From NCBI GenBank assembly GCA_028023455.1, contig JAQFVV010012402.1, positions 16,556,935-16,620,934 of the forward strand: 64,000 bases of DNA. The letters are read 5' to 3'. This document shows positions 23,250-35,700 of this stretch, piece by piece (the stretch's first letter is position 1; the number at the start of each line of letters is the position of its first letter). The position numbers and the translations under genes are program-made. The notes below the pieces were generated by a model. The model saw nothing but the letters and a program-made list of their open reading frames with translations. It did no database searches and was not told where the DNA came from. Source of the stretch: Epiperipatus broadwayi (taxonomy: Eukaryota; Onychophora; Udeonychophora; Euonychophora; Peripatidae).

Positions 23250-25050
23250 CATCAATTTCTCAAAAACTGGGCTACATACAACAATATTACAGCACCTTAT
23301 GAGATGGTGATTTTTTTAAAGTAGTTTTGAAGTAGAATGTATTAAATCAACCTGATCACAGTTTCATTAGATTTCATCTCTACTTTGCACTTTGTTATCA
23401 TTAATTAATCCACATCAATATGACAACATTTTACTTCCAAGGTGAGAACTATTTCTATCCAATTGATATTATCTTGTGAAACAGAAAAAATAAGTATTAT
23501 ATCTACAATAATTAATGCTATCTCTGTAGATGTATATGTAATTTAACAGAGGTCAGTTTTCATCAACTACTTAATTATTATCAGGATGTTCAAATACCTT
23601 GTGAAGCAAAATATTGCACCACAAGATACATATGTAATATTAATGGTTGTACTGTAGAAATACATGTAAATAAACAGATATCAAATTTATATTATAATTA
23701 TCTATTTAAAAAATCACAGTCCAACCTATCATTGTATATATATTTTATAAACAACTTTTCTTGTTGTTTGAGCAAGATACTTGAAGCATCTTTCTGATTT
23801 CATGTTTATCACATTTTATTTATACATTTTCTAAATGTAACCTGTTCAAATTTAAAGCTCATTTATATTTGCAATAATCTTATTATGTTAACATTTTTAA
23901 TATTACATCAAATATAAATTTCCCCCAAGACAAGGATCTCTATAAGACAGTAATTCTTTAGCAGTTTTAAAATGTATTTAATAAACTGATTTTTTTAAAA
24001 ACTAATTCTGTTAACTCTCACCTTTTTATAATTGTCTACTTTGATTTTGTCTTAACTTTTCTATCTTAACATAATACAATAGTAATTTTCTTCTATAGTA
24101 AGGACCATTTTTATATATGTCACACAAGTAATATATGTAATAATCAGAAATATATAGCAAAGTAAAGATCAACTTTCATAACACAGATGGTGGCAATTTC
24201 AATGCATATCAGAACACCTTGTGAAATTATAAACATTGAACAATAAGGAATATACATAACAATTAATGGTTGCACTCTAAAAATATATGTAACCAAATAG
24301 AGATCAAATTTATATGGCAACTAACCTTCAAAAAAGATCCAGATTATTCTCATTATATATGTATTTTGCAGGCAATCATCTCATTAGACTAACTGGAGAC
24401 TAAAAATTTCTGTACTATGCTGACCCTTTGATATATGTATCCCAAATAAATTTATTTGCATTTACAGCTTGAATTTATTTGCAATCACTATTCTTAAATA
24501 CAAAACTAACCCAAATTTCTCATAAGCTAAGGACATTCCACATTTTGAGTCCTTATGAGATAATAATTCTTTGATGGTTTTGAAGAATATATTTAATTAA
24601 ACTCAAGTAAAATTGTACAAAAAAAGGCTCGTCTGTAGTGTTAACCATTTAATGTACCACCAGCACAAATTGCATTCAATACAGGCACATTTTTGACGTG
24701 TTAAGGCAACTTCAACATTAGTATAGAACTTTATAGGTGTTTCAAGTTTTTAGCATGAAACTTTTATAATAGTTAATAGTTGTGATATAAATTTGATGGA
24801 TGTTTAGCTATTTATATTTCTATATATTCCTTAAAATGAAATTTTCACAGATCAAAATATTCTAACATGAGTAAAATTGTCTTCATTTATATGAAAGTGG
24901 TATAATGAATGAAGTGCTAAAAACTGATTTTTATTTAAATGCATATATGTTTAAATTGTTAATTAATTATATATACATCTTTGCAGTGAAATATTTGCCA
25001 TTTCATAAGATTATATAAATAACTGAAATGATTCTCATCTTGAATGGAGA
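23250..25050. repeat. Highly diverged tandem repeat, ~600-660-bp units
   Basis: Three units are suggested by blocks in the same order: a start like tcataag..aggac..tatgagataataattcttt..gttttgaa (23255, 23920, 24520), then accttgtgaa and attaatggttg(t/c)act, then aaatttatat and finally atttatttgcaat. Identity between units is low. The set is present in both arms (right: about 45100-46850), so it is older than the duplication. Non-coding; possibly an ancient satellite or a decayed element dimer. Confidence 0.5.
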
Positions 25051-25840
25051 ACAGTAGCATCACATTAAGGAGTAATAAAGAATATACTAAAAGAGTTGAA
25101 AGCATTTAAGATGTTTCTATAATTAATATCATAGTAATACAAGAGTAGAATATATAATGGTTTAGAGTGCCATTAAAATGTTCAGTAGGACAATGTAATG
25201 TGCCATTAATATACATAACATTTAAAATAAGCGAAGTACAATTATTATACTTATATTAGTACTAATAGGGATAAGTGAGACATCAGTATTAATGGTTAAA
25301 AGCCATTAACCACCCCCAATTCACGTGCACTCTAAAGAATGTGAGAACATAAAGCCTACTAGAGTAGAATCAAGGACAACATGCAGCATGAAGATGAGTT
25401 GCTCTCCTAGAGAGATTACTCTGCAGGTAACAAATAGATCATAAGACTTTGTATAGGTCATCACAACTTTTTATTATTTCTGTAAGCCTTTAGCAAAACT
25501 ATAATGCTTAACCTATATAAATATAGCTAGAGTTAATTAACCTGCCTTTAATGCATGGTAAACTTGTATGTGCAAATAGCCTGAACCCTGTATTACCAAA
25601 TTATATTATAACTATGTTAATCTATTAAAATAAACACCTCACAATGTATATGTTAAAAATATTTATTTAGTATCGTCTTCAAAGTCTGGCTGTAACCACT
25701 ATAGATATTTGTTAGCAGTTAATATGAACCTGTATAGCCAATTCCAACAGGATTTAGCACTAAATCAAGCCTAAAGGAAGCTATTAACAACTCCAGTTAA
25801 TGAAAATGTATTTTTATTTCAAATGCATTATCTTCAGTAG
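25051..25840. other. Arm sequence without gene (matched at 44340-45100)
   Basis: A GC-richer patch at 25300-25450 (ggttaaaagccattaacc hairpin, then tagagtagaatcaaggac) is kept in the right arm at 44700-44880. No coding frame persists in both arms. Confidence 0.45.
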
Positions 25841-26330
25841 TGATTTGTTCTATGGATAGATCCAGAGAGCAATCGCACATCCAAGTCATCCATTTTTCCA
25901 TTCTGTTCTATTCATTATCCAAATATACCATCCAATGAGAACAATATCATTTTTTCTTCTTTCCACTTCCCCAAAACAACCTTCATTAAACTATTTTTCT
26001 CTTAAAATATGTCCAATCCAGCTTTTTTTCTATCTCTAATTTCCTAAATCAATCTATCATTCACTTTTTTTAAAACTTTTATCACTTGTTATTTTGTACA
26101 TCACAGCTGTATTTAATTCTTTCATTCATTGTATAAATTTTAAAACATTAATACACTCTACACATTTAATTATTCTTTTGCTTAATTCACTATTCAAAGT
26201 TGTACAAAATAATTCCTCTTAATAAATGCCTCATTTGCTTATGTTATCTTTGTTTTAACTTCTTCAATATTTACCAATCTCACTCAACCAACTGTCCAAA
26301 TATCTAAAACTATTCACCTGTCATCTTATA
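25840..26330 (-). pseudogene. Non-LTR retrotransposon C-terminal relic
   Basis: Minus-strand counterpart of 43760-44330. The right copy keeps a WVGHI-like run (tgggttggacatat), the mark of the C-terminal region of RTE-like elements. Here it reads as atatgtccaatccagc on the plus strand near 26010. Decayed beyond any long frame. Confidence 0.5.
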
Positions 26331-26529
26331 ACTAGAGTCTATAACATTTATATTGCTGAAAAAACTCTATAAAGGAGGAAAATATTGCCTGTAAAAATTT
26401 GGAAATATATCTATAGTTTTTGTTCAGTCAATATACCTACTCTAATTGCAAAAGAATGAATTAAACTAATTGTTTATAAAAGTACTAATTGATTTTTCAA
26501 ATTGTTTATAATATTTTAAATCAGACACA

Positions 26530-26613
26530 GAGGCAAAAATCTCCGTATAATAGTGCTACTCGGTGCAAGTCAGAGTAATCAATGAATGCACTGAGTGTAT
26601 GGAGAGTTTTGCT
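26530..26613. mobile_element. Short deleted foldback MITE copy
   Basis: It begins aggcaaaaatctccgtata and ends ggagagttttgct, with gcaagtcagagtaatcaatg inside. Same family as 11970-12209 with the centre removed. Partner at 43385-43478 in the right arm. Confidence 0.65.
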
Positions 26614-26619
26614 TTTGTG

Positions 26620-27640
26620 TTAAACAGCTTGTGTAAGCATAAATATTTTAAATCATATGATAGATAATTCAGATCTTGCTTTTGATAAATGTGATAGTGG
26701 TGTAAAGAATTGTCAGTTAAAGAGGATAAAAATATTTTAGTAATGGAGAAATGCAATTTTATGAAAGAAAGGTGATATAATTGCAACTTAAAATTCTTGG
26801 ACAAATGAACTTATTCATAACTGATGAAAGGTGAATAGTTAATTATGTTTCATGAAGAAAAATTAAATTTGGATAAGAAATAAATATCTGTTTCTGAAAC
26901 AATGAAATTCAAATATTTTTAAATAAATGAAAGAAAATTATTACAATTTCTGACATTTAATGCCATGAAGAAGGTAATGTTTATAATGAAAATAATATAC
27001 AATATTTTAAAAAAATACTAGTGTTTCAACAATTCAGAACTTTGTAAAAGATTATGCCAGAGCCATTGTGAGGTTAAGACATGCCTTGTGCAAGTTAAAA
27101 ATTCTAGTGCACCAGTTCCCATGAAATAAAATTTTTAAATTAAAACAAAATGAATTTTGTTTAACAAAAACACAAACAGTATAACATAAAATAATTATAA
27201 TTAGTTACACTTTTATCTTTTTAAATATTAACTCTCTTGCTTTTGATGCTCACAAAATAAATCCCAGAAATTTTCCATGTGATAAATAATGACTAGTTTT
27301 AAAGTTTTGCATTACATTTAAGAGGAGAAATGTTTGCAATAATAACTTTTTAAAAAAATTGCTTTATACAAATTTTATTTTTCTTCGATTTGAAATGTTG
27401 TCATATATTTGGATAATATTATGGATCAATTGCGAGTTTTTAATTAGGCAACAAACATCATGATAATCCAAATTCAAGAAAAAGCAGATTAATAAAACAA
27501 AGAAAATAATATTAGTATTAAAGAAAAAAGATTATATCAGTATTAAAAAAAATTTCAAGACAGCAACGAAATCAATTCTATGAATCCATATTTCAAAATA
27601 CTGCACTCTATTACTACACTATATTGGTTCTTATAAAATA
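26620..27640. other. Inner end of the left arm, no gene
   Basis: AT-rich; conserved with 42395-43380. The last matched block is cactctattactacacta near 27610, after which the arms diverge. Confidence 0.55.
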
Positions 27641-28327
27641 TACCTGATAAAAGTAAATAACTACTATACACCAATTGTCCAACATATTTTAAATTTACTG
27701 TAATTATTATGAGGCAATATTTTTTAAATAAGATTTTTATATAAATTATAAATAATAATGTGTCATTTTAAAGATATATAAATTAGGATATTTAAGTAAA
27801 AGTGATTTTGAAATCTAAACATTTCCATATAAATTTCATTAATTACCTTAATGACATGGTGCTGGTTTTATTTAGGACAATGGTAAAGTATATATATATA
27901 TATGTATGTAGTATATTTCCAGCAATAGTCATGACATTAAGTCAAAAAGTAATCCTCATATATTTAAATGAAAAATATTTGCAATCAAAATGTATTTCTA
28001 ACAATAAAGTAATTTAGAAATGTAAACATTTACATTTTATTAATTATCACAATGACATGACACTCCCATTTTTGTGCCCTGCATACCCAAACATGGTGAC
28101 CCTGGATTATGCTAAGAAAACTTCTTGAAATTTTTAATTAAAATGAAATAAAATCAATTATTATTAATAATAAATAGCTATTTGTAAAGAAATGTGGTCA
28201 TTTCAACTTCAAAAAATAAAATGAGATAAAATATTTACTTTAGAAATGAGTTTTGTGATGATTATACAAACCAGTCTGTGATTGTGCTTTATATTTTTAT
28301 CTACATGTAGAATATGTCTATTTAAAC
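27641..28327. other. Spacer sequence between arms, nothing recognised
   Basis: AT-rich with a short (AT)n tract at 27890-27905. The small open frame at 27802-28017 is not supported as a gene. Confidence 0.45.
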
Positions 28328-30430
28328 CAGAGGTCCCCAAACTTTTTTGTCCAGTGGACCACTTTCCATATTATTTTTTGCCATAGACCTCCACCTGCCT
28401 AATATTAAATTTCCAAACTTTATATCGACAAATGTGTTTTTCACTGCTGATATAATGCTGTTCACTTTGATAGGGCTTTATAAATAAAGAAAATGAACTT
28501 AAATTTTTTATTCAGACCTTTATTGAAACAACTAAATTTAAAATCTTATTTTTATGTGAAATAAAATAAAATTAAACATTAATAGCTCAAAATAAAAAAA
28601 GGCTAAATTAAAATTATTTTTAAAGTTTAGCACAAAACTGTAAATATTTGATTTTGGGCAAAAAATCAGAATTTAGTAACAAAACAGTAAAATAAAGCTA
28701 AGGTTCACAACTAAAAATACAATAATTAATGGTTTTAATGGAGCGGGGGGGGGACAACTTGATGCTCTGATAGCAATTGCTTAATATTTGGAGTCAAATG
28801 ACAGGTATAGCCTTAAATCTCCTCATCTAGCTATTTGCATACAATTTTTTTTGTCAGAAGATACTGCACTAAAATCCCTTTCCATGCGTATGAAAATGGA
28901 AAAGCTATCTACATTTTTTAAAGCCAGAACTGCTGATACTCCTTTTTGAATTGCACTTTAAGTTCTTCGTTAGTGTTTATTTTGATGAGTTCTTGTAGTG
29001 CAAAATCCAATTCTTCAATTGCACTATACAGATCAATAACCCAGTGCGATATTTCCATAGTTAAAATATCAAATCTGGTATTAAAGTCTGAAGGGCATTT
29101 AAATGTTGAGCATATGCTAAAATGTCATCAAGCTGAACATTTGTCAATGATAAGCTGTGGAACTGTGAAGATTCGTGCCTTCCAATGTTTTGTTTCAATA
29201 GATTAATTCTGGCAAGAAAAGCTGAAATTATAGACTTTGGTTTTTATTAAATTCAGGCTATATCTTGGTAACTGCAAATTAACCTCATTAAATTTAGCAA
29301 ATAAATCTTAAATAAGCAATATCTGGTTTCCATTTTATTAAATTTTCTTTCAAAATGGGATTTTTTTCATCCAAAAACTCTAAACTGGATTTAAACAGTG
29401 AAAAAAATCTTTTCAAACATAACCTTTTGAGAGCCAATATATTTCAGTGTAAAGAAGTAATTGATAAAAATCGTCATTATTTTCTTCACACAACTGCTTA
29501 AACAACCTAGAATTTAATGTGGTGCTATGAATCTTTACTGCTGTTGTAACAAATTGGATTGATGCAACCTGACACTTAGATTTTTATATACTAAATGTTG
29601 TCAGTGAATGACACAGTAAATTGCAAATATACCTGGTACTTTTTGTTTATAATAGCTTATAAAACTGCGATAGTGACCAAACATGGAGGTGCTCCATCTG
29701 TTGCTACCAATATTATATTTGTTAAGGGATCACTTTTTCCATGAAAGTCTTTTTAAAACATTAAATATTGATTTGCCTTTAGTAACTAATGTCAACATTT
29801 TCACAAAAAGCAATTCTTGGTGGATTTCTTGGTCCATAACAAAGTGAACATAGGCCATTAATAGTGCTTCATTACCAGTTAAAGTTGACTCATCGACTTG
29901 AAGGGGGAAATGATTTGTTTTTAGATAATTACATGACACTTTCCACATCGTGACTCATTTTGTCAATATGACTTTGAACTGTGTTCTCACCCAAATGAAT
30001 TTTTTTGATTATATCATTAGCAGGTATAAGAACAGTTTATAATACCTCCTCAATGGCTGGAAAAATCAAGTGTTCTCTGATAGTATGAGGCTTTCCTGAT
30101 TTTGCTATAAGTAATGGAAATATTGTAAGATGCCAGAAAACCATCATCTTTTTTTTGGCATTGAAGCAAACATGCTGTCTAGCATGATTCTCTTCTGAAG
30201 TTTTTCTTTGTGTTTTAAAGTATATCAAATCTTTACTGTTTTATCAGGATGCAATCTTCTCAGATGATCCTCCAGCTTAGATGGTGTCATAGCATAGTTT
30301 CTTAAAACTTTGTTGTACAAAAGACACATGGGCAAATGCTTGTTTGACAGTGATGGAATAAAGCCAACTTCAAATAATTAATGCTATTCTGCCTACATTT
30401 TTTTAGCCTCTGGCATGTTGAGTAGAAGAT
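28328..30430 (-). pseudogene. Decayed hAT transposase with BED finger (ZBED5/FAM200-like)
   Basis: Minus strand, N to C terminus. A BED-finger remnant lies near 30300-30235 (PSKLEDHLRRLHPDKT). At 30120-30037 comes AKSGKPHTIREHLIFPA, typical of hAT proteins of the ZBED5/SCAND3 type. At 29915-29735 LQVDEST...LLMAYVHFV...TKGKSIF resembles the RNase-H-like catalytic core around its first Asp (DEST). Near 28975-28920 is the dimerisation-region ELKVQFKKEYQQFW, and near 28850-28760 a DLRL-type end. Stops and frameshifts break all of it. A hAT-like terminal sequence (cagaggtccccaaac) begins at 28328; the opposite end was not found. A 9-G run lies at 28745-28753. Confidence 0.8.
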
Positions 30431-30784
30431 ATCTGTTGATAAAAACAAGCTATTTAAATCTAATAAGATAAAAAAATTTAAATTAAATGACTGGAGTAAG
30501 AATCTATTGAGGCACTTACATCAAAACTAAGTACTATGAAAACTGAAAAAGTATCCAAACAATTCCTATTTTTTTAACACAAAACCTTTAAAAAAACACC
30601 TACACAAACAAAAACAACTGTAAAAAGTAGGAAATAATTATTTTTACTATAACTGAAGGATTGACTATTTCTATGTTTGGATATTTAAGTTTTTGTTCGC
30701 GCATGCAATTAGAGAGTTTGGTCATATGTTTTGGCCAGTATTATCTTTATTTTAAATATTTAACTAAAAAATGCAGTAGTTTTG
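30431..30784. other. Between hAT relic and foldback, no gene
   Basis: AT-rich; may be the 5' non-coding part of the hAT element, but no terminal repeat was seen. Confidence 0.4.
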
Positions 30785-31824
30785 GAGGGACCATACTACC
30801 ACTGGTAGATGGCACTGCGTCACCATCAACAACTGGCCTGAAGCTTGCAAGTGATAAATTTACATACAAAAGTGGCTGAAAATTGACAAATAAAAATGCC
30901 TGAGGCAATTTATATCCAAGAAATGCATCGAAAGTACAAATTATAAAAAAACCCAAGAAAATGCTATAAAATTCAAATTAAAAAAAGAAAAATCGGTGAA
31001 AATACGTCAAAGACATACCCCCATGCCACAATTTCAAAGTGGAGATAATTAATTTGAGAAATAGATTCTCTCATGTAATATTCTTTTTAGTTTATATAAA
31101 CCTTGCTTTTAAATCTGATCGTTTGCAAATATTGAAAGCTAAATAATTTGATGCAATTGTTTTTGTATTTCCCGCAAAAATTTACTCGATGGCTGCCATT
31201 TTTCATTATAATTCTTCATGCAGGAGGGGGAGAGGGTATATAGTGTATTTGTGTTGTAATTATTTTTGATCGAATTCTTAATGCATAGTGTTTTTCAGGG
31301 TTTTTTTTTTTAATTTGTATTTTAGAAGTATTTGTTTGATTAAATTTGTCCATTTCAGTTATTTTTGGATAGAAATTCTTTATTGGGGGAGAGAGGTAGG
31401 TTTTATGTTTCCCCATTGTTGTTTGTTTGTATACTTTCACCAATTTCTGTTGTTTTTATTTGAATTTTATACCATTTCCTTCTTTTTTTTTATAATTTAT
31501 ACTTTCGATGTATTTCTTGAATATATATTGCCTCGGCATTTCTATTTTTCGATTTAAGTGAAGAATTCTTGATTTTACGGGGGTGGGGGATATGTCTTTG
31601 TCATATTTTCATCGATTTTTCTTTTTTTAATTTGAATTTTATAGCATTTTCTTGTTTTTTTTTTATAATTTGTACTTTTGATGTATTTCTTGGATATACA
31701 TTACCTCAGGCATTTTTATTTATCAATTTTCAGCCACTTCTGTATATAAATTTATCACTTGCAAGCTTTGGGCCAGTTGTTGATGGAGGTGCAGTGCTAT
31801 CTACTGGTGATAGTACTGTCCCTC
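30785..31824. mobile_element. ~1.04-kb foldback element with ~230-bp inverted repeats
   Basis: Outer ends gagggacc...gtagat and the complementary atctactgg...gtccctc. The arms match over at least 225 bp (catcaacaactggcc versus ggccagttgttgatg; gcttgcaagtgataaattta versus its complement; cataccccca versus tgggggatatg). A third, partial copy of the inner part lies at about 31400-31557, so one arm segment was duplicated. The open frames at 30661, 31288 and 31569 arise from these repeats and are not genes. Transposase family unknown. Confidence 0.75.
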
Positions 31825-32121
31825 TATAAATACCAATTAAATTTAGGTGATTTTTAATATGTAATTATGATGTCATAGGTAATAGGAGCTCAAACTCTGT
31901 AAATAGGAGTCTATAATGGTGTTTAAATAGTTTAGTCATTTTAATATAAGTTAAAATAATATATTGTTTAAAAGATAATATTAATTTTATTTATTATATT
32001 CAAAAGACACTAATGATATAATAGTTTAATTATAGTAATAAATATTTTATATAATATATTTAAAATATTATTTTGTTTAAAATATTGTTTAAATGATAGT
32101 TAACTTAATATTAGTATAGAA
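31825..32121. other. AT-rich spacer, no gene
   Basis: Repeated taatattaa(t)tttta-type words only. Confidence 0.5.
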
Positions 32122-32733
32122 CAGCTTTTCTCAACCTTTGGGTCATGACCCAATATTGGGTAGTGTTAAATTTTTAATGGGTCATGAATATTAGTATTAA
32201 TAAAAAAATTAATAAGTAATACTACTTATGCTTTGTGTAGTTTTCTCAAATTCAATTGTAAATTTGAACTTAAATAATCATAATGTTAAATTTCATGATT
32301 ATTTTCAAAATGTAATTGTTCAAAAAATTGCAACCAAAAATGCAAGTAAAATTAATGCAGCCAAAGTGTCAAAGTAGACTATTTTTTAAATTTTTCATAC
32401 ATAACTTAAATAAAATTCTGTATAATTTATTTTTGTATATTTTTGCTTCTATTTCATATATAAATAAAACTCTATTTGAAAAGATAACACTTTTTTTGAT
32501 AATTAACAAAAATGTCTTAAGCTTTAAATTAAAAATGTGGTTTAACTCAACTTTTAACTTACAAATTATTTGTACATTATAAATATTATCAAATTGATCC
32601 CAATATATACATTACCGTGCTGATATAATATCTCTTTTATTTTATATTATAATTTATGTAATAAACATTTCGGTCACAGAACTATTTCAATGAAGTCTAT
32701 TGGGTCACACAGTAAAAAGGTTGAGAAATGCTA
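32122..32733. mobile_element. hAT-type MITE (612 bp) with TIRs and 8-bp TSD
   Basis: It starts cagcttttctcaacctttgg followed by gtcatgacc, and ends gggtcacacagtaaaaagg then ttgagaaatgcta. These are inverted copies of the widespread hAT terminal repeat CAG.G.TTCTCAACC. Flanking octamers gtatagaa (32114-32121) and atctagaa (32734-32741) match at 6 of 8 positions, as expected for an aged hAT target duplication. The 88-codon frame inside (32316-32582) is low-complexity and not a transposase. Confidence 0.85.
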
Positions 32734-32741
32734 ATCTAGAA

Positions 32742-35700
32742 TATTCTGAAAGTGTCATCTGATTAAAGGTGTTTATGTGAACTTTCAAGAGTTTAAGAAA
32801 TAAAACTTTGATTTTTAGCCTGTTAACAGAAATTCATCTATTTTAAAGGTTGCAAATATTAGATAGAAAGATAATGTTTTAAAAATAATAGTTAAAGTTA
32901 TCATTATTTTGTTTAAATGTAATATTTTGTTTTAAAATCAATTTTAGGGTCTGTTTTAACAAAAATATTTAATTTTTATTAAAAATATTTAATATTTAAA
33001 CTATTGAATAAATCTAATATTTAATAAATGGTGACTCAGTTTTAAAAACTTAATTTTAAAAATGATATTTAGTTATGTAACTTAGCGGGTTTTTAGAAGC
33101 AGAATCAATGAAATCATTAGATTAGACCACTATAAAAACAGAGGTTAATCCAGTCTAGACAGTGAAAGTGTGAGTACAAGTGAAGTAGTAGAAAAGTAGT
33201 TTATTTTGGAATTTATAACTAATATATATATATAATTATAAATGTTTTGTTTATCAAAAATTCTTAAATATACAGACATTTTATAACATTGTTGACTTAT
33301 TAATGTATTATCTTTATGAATGTTGTCTGTTAAGATAGAGAAATACAGCAGTACTGATCTTTAAATTATATAATGTAACAACAAATAAATAAATGTATAA
33401 AATTGATATATATTTGATCAAGCTCATTTGTATTTGAAAACTTTTAAAACTGTCTTGAAATGAATTTATATCTTTGTTGTTGTTTTTTAAATAATGTTGT
33501 TTGGGAATTATTTTAGAATGAGGCTTGTATATGGGATTGTGGTCAGAAAAGTAATTATTATATGAAATCCTAGGTGCTTAAAGATGTTTAAAGGCTTTTA
33601 TATGTTAGCTGTATTGTCACACTTTGAATTTATTAAATATACAGGTAACCAAGGGATGTATATTATTTTCCATGGATAGTTGCATTCCGTTATAGTCAAT
33701 AAGTAAGAATAGACCCATGATGTGAATTTTAGGTGCCTGATAAATACAGGCCTATTATTATTTTTGTTTTGCACTGTATCCATGGTGATATTTTCTTACT
33801 CATTTGAGTTATCTTTATTATTCCATACCCTACACTTTAAAAACTATCTGTCACCACAAGAATCATATCATAGAGGATAGTTTTATAAGATGTTAAAGTA
33901 ATAGCTAAACTGTTAGAAGTTGATAGTTTATGTGAAGGCAAGATGCAACATATAAAGATTTTTATCTCAAATGATATTGAAATATTTGATGCTTGGCATA
34001 GTATATCAAATAGGAGAGGAATGATTAATATTCCCACAAGTATTGGAGATCATTTAGCTCAAAATAAATGCATATTTGAATTGGAATGAGAGCAAGAATG
34101 ATGAAAAATGATTTGAATGCTATGATGAATGTAAAAATATAAAAATACAAGGAAATACAAAAACCAAGCAATATAATTTATTAAGTTTTTTTTTAAAATT
34201 TGCTATAAAAAAAGAGAAAAATTATATTTGAAATATTTTTTCTTACAAATAGTTAAGTTAAAGGGAGGTATTCATTTTTTTTTAAATTTTTAATATTTTG
34301 TGGCACTGCAAAGGAAATATTTTCATAATTTTGAAAATATCTTATTATTTATTGAGTTTAGATAGGGGTATTTTAGGTCTAAATTTATATTTAAGAACTA
34401 CAAAATAATAAATATAATTTTATGATAGTATAAATGTATCATTAGGTTTTTTATTAGAAATTGGGAGATTTTGATTATTTTCCATTACAAAAACAATAGA
34501 ATATTATTATTTTATCAAACATGGATAATATATTGTCACTATTGTTGTAACGTTTATTTTATTTGAAGTGGCTGGAGTGAAGGCTATCTTATTTTTTATT
34601 TACTTGTAAAATTTGTAATATAAATATTTTAATTTTAGATATTGCCCATTTTTTTATGTTACTGTTTTTTCTTTTGTAAATATTTTTAGTTTATAACTTT
34701 ATTGTATACTTATAATGTTGCTTAATCATAATAAATTGTTAAATGTTTTTTTAAAATTAATATCCTAGTTTAGTTTTGATTTGTCTGTTATTCATATGAC
34801 TCTTCATTCCATATGCATGATCAATTGAAATTAATGGTTTCAAACATTATTTATCTGCACATGATTTATAAAGATTGTTTAAAATATTATTTCTATTATA
34901 TTTGATTGACTAATAAAGTATATTATTATTAGTGTTGTTGAAGATATGAGCATTGGTGATTCTATAAAATGATCCAACATGAATTCGAGATCCTAGATCT
35001 TGCCACTATATTAAAATATATTACATTTTAAGAATGCCACATAAAATAAATGAAGATTGTACAATGTTTGCTTAGAATATTATTTATGTTTTGTTGCTAA
35101 ACACTGATTATTAAATAGATTTCATGTTAAGAGGTATTAAGTTATCTTATTTGCTTATTATTGTTGTAAGGGTAGTTTGTTATCATGTAAAATCCCTCAG
35201 CATATTTAACTACAGGGTCTTAATTAATTTATTTTATTATAAGTGTCAGAAATGAACCTGAGATTATTTTTAAAAGAATTGTAAAATTCCTATTAAAAGA
35301 TGATGAGTAAAAAATTATTAGTTGATATTTAATTTTCAATTAATATTTTAATAAAGGAGTAGTAATTAATTTATTATTTCTATAATAAATTTATAAATCT
35401 TTTATGTTAGGATTATTATGTGTGTTTAAAAATATGAGAGTATTACATGGTACTTTTGTTATTTGAATTTGGTGGGATAATATTCTTGTGCCATTGAGAT
35501 TGTATCTTTAGGGATGTATCTTCAATGTTTAAGCCATTGTACCTTGCTGAATGTCTCATGTAAAAAGTTTTACAATTTTATTTATTTTTATTCGAACCAT
35601 ATTTATTTGTAAGAATGAGCTAGTTACAAATGAAATTTATTAGTAAAATAAAGGAGTTGAGTATTCTAGTTAGAACCCTAATTATCTGTTGTGAGCTTAA

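Larger units (their letters stand above)
9690..27640 (+). repeat. Left arm of a giant imperfect inverted duplication
   Basis: Read forward, this stretch matches the reverse complement of 42395-59981 in the same order throughout: the segment at 9700-9900 with 56480-56650; 11330-12600 with 54607-55970; the LRR gene with its right-arm copy; 14616-16118 with 51326-52840; about 19170-21280 with 48360-50245; 21290-23215 with 46880-48355; 23220-27640 with 42395-46870. A sampled ~190-nt coding stretch (12781-12970) shows 11 differences, about 94% identity. Left-only material includes 10308-11330 and most of 16119-18840. Confidence 0.9.

Noticed and set aside
28946-29206. 86-codon plus-strand frame
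   Set aside because: Antisense shadow of the decayed hAT transposase C-terminal region.
33120-33200. TATA-like element and GC-richer block, possible solo LTR or promoter
   Set aside because: No second copy, no TG...CA ends or target duplication could be read.
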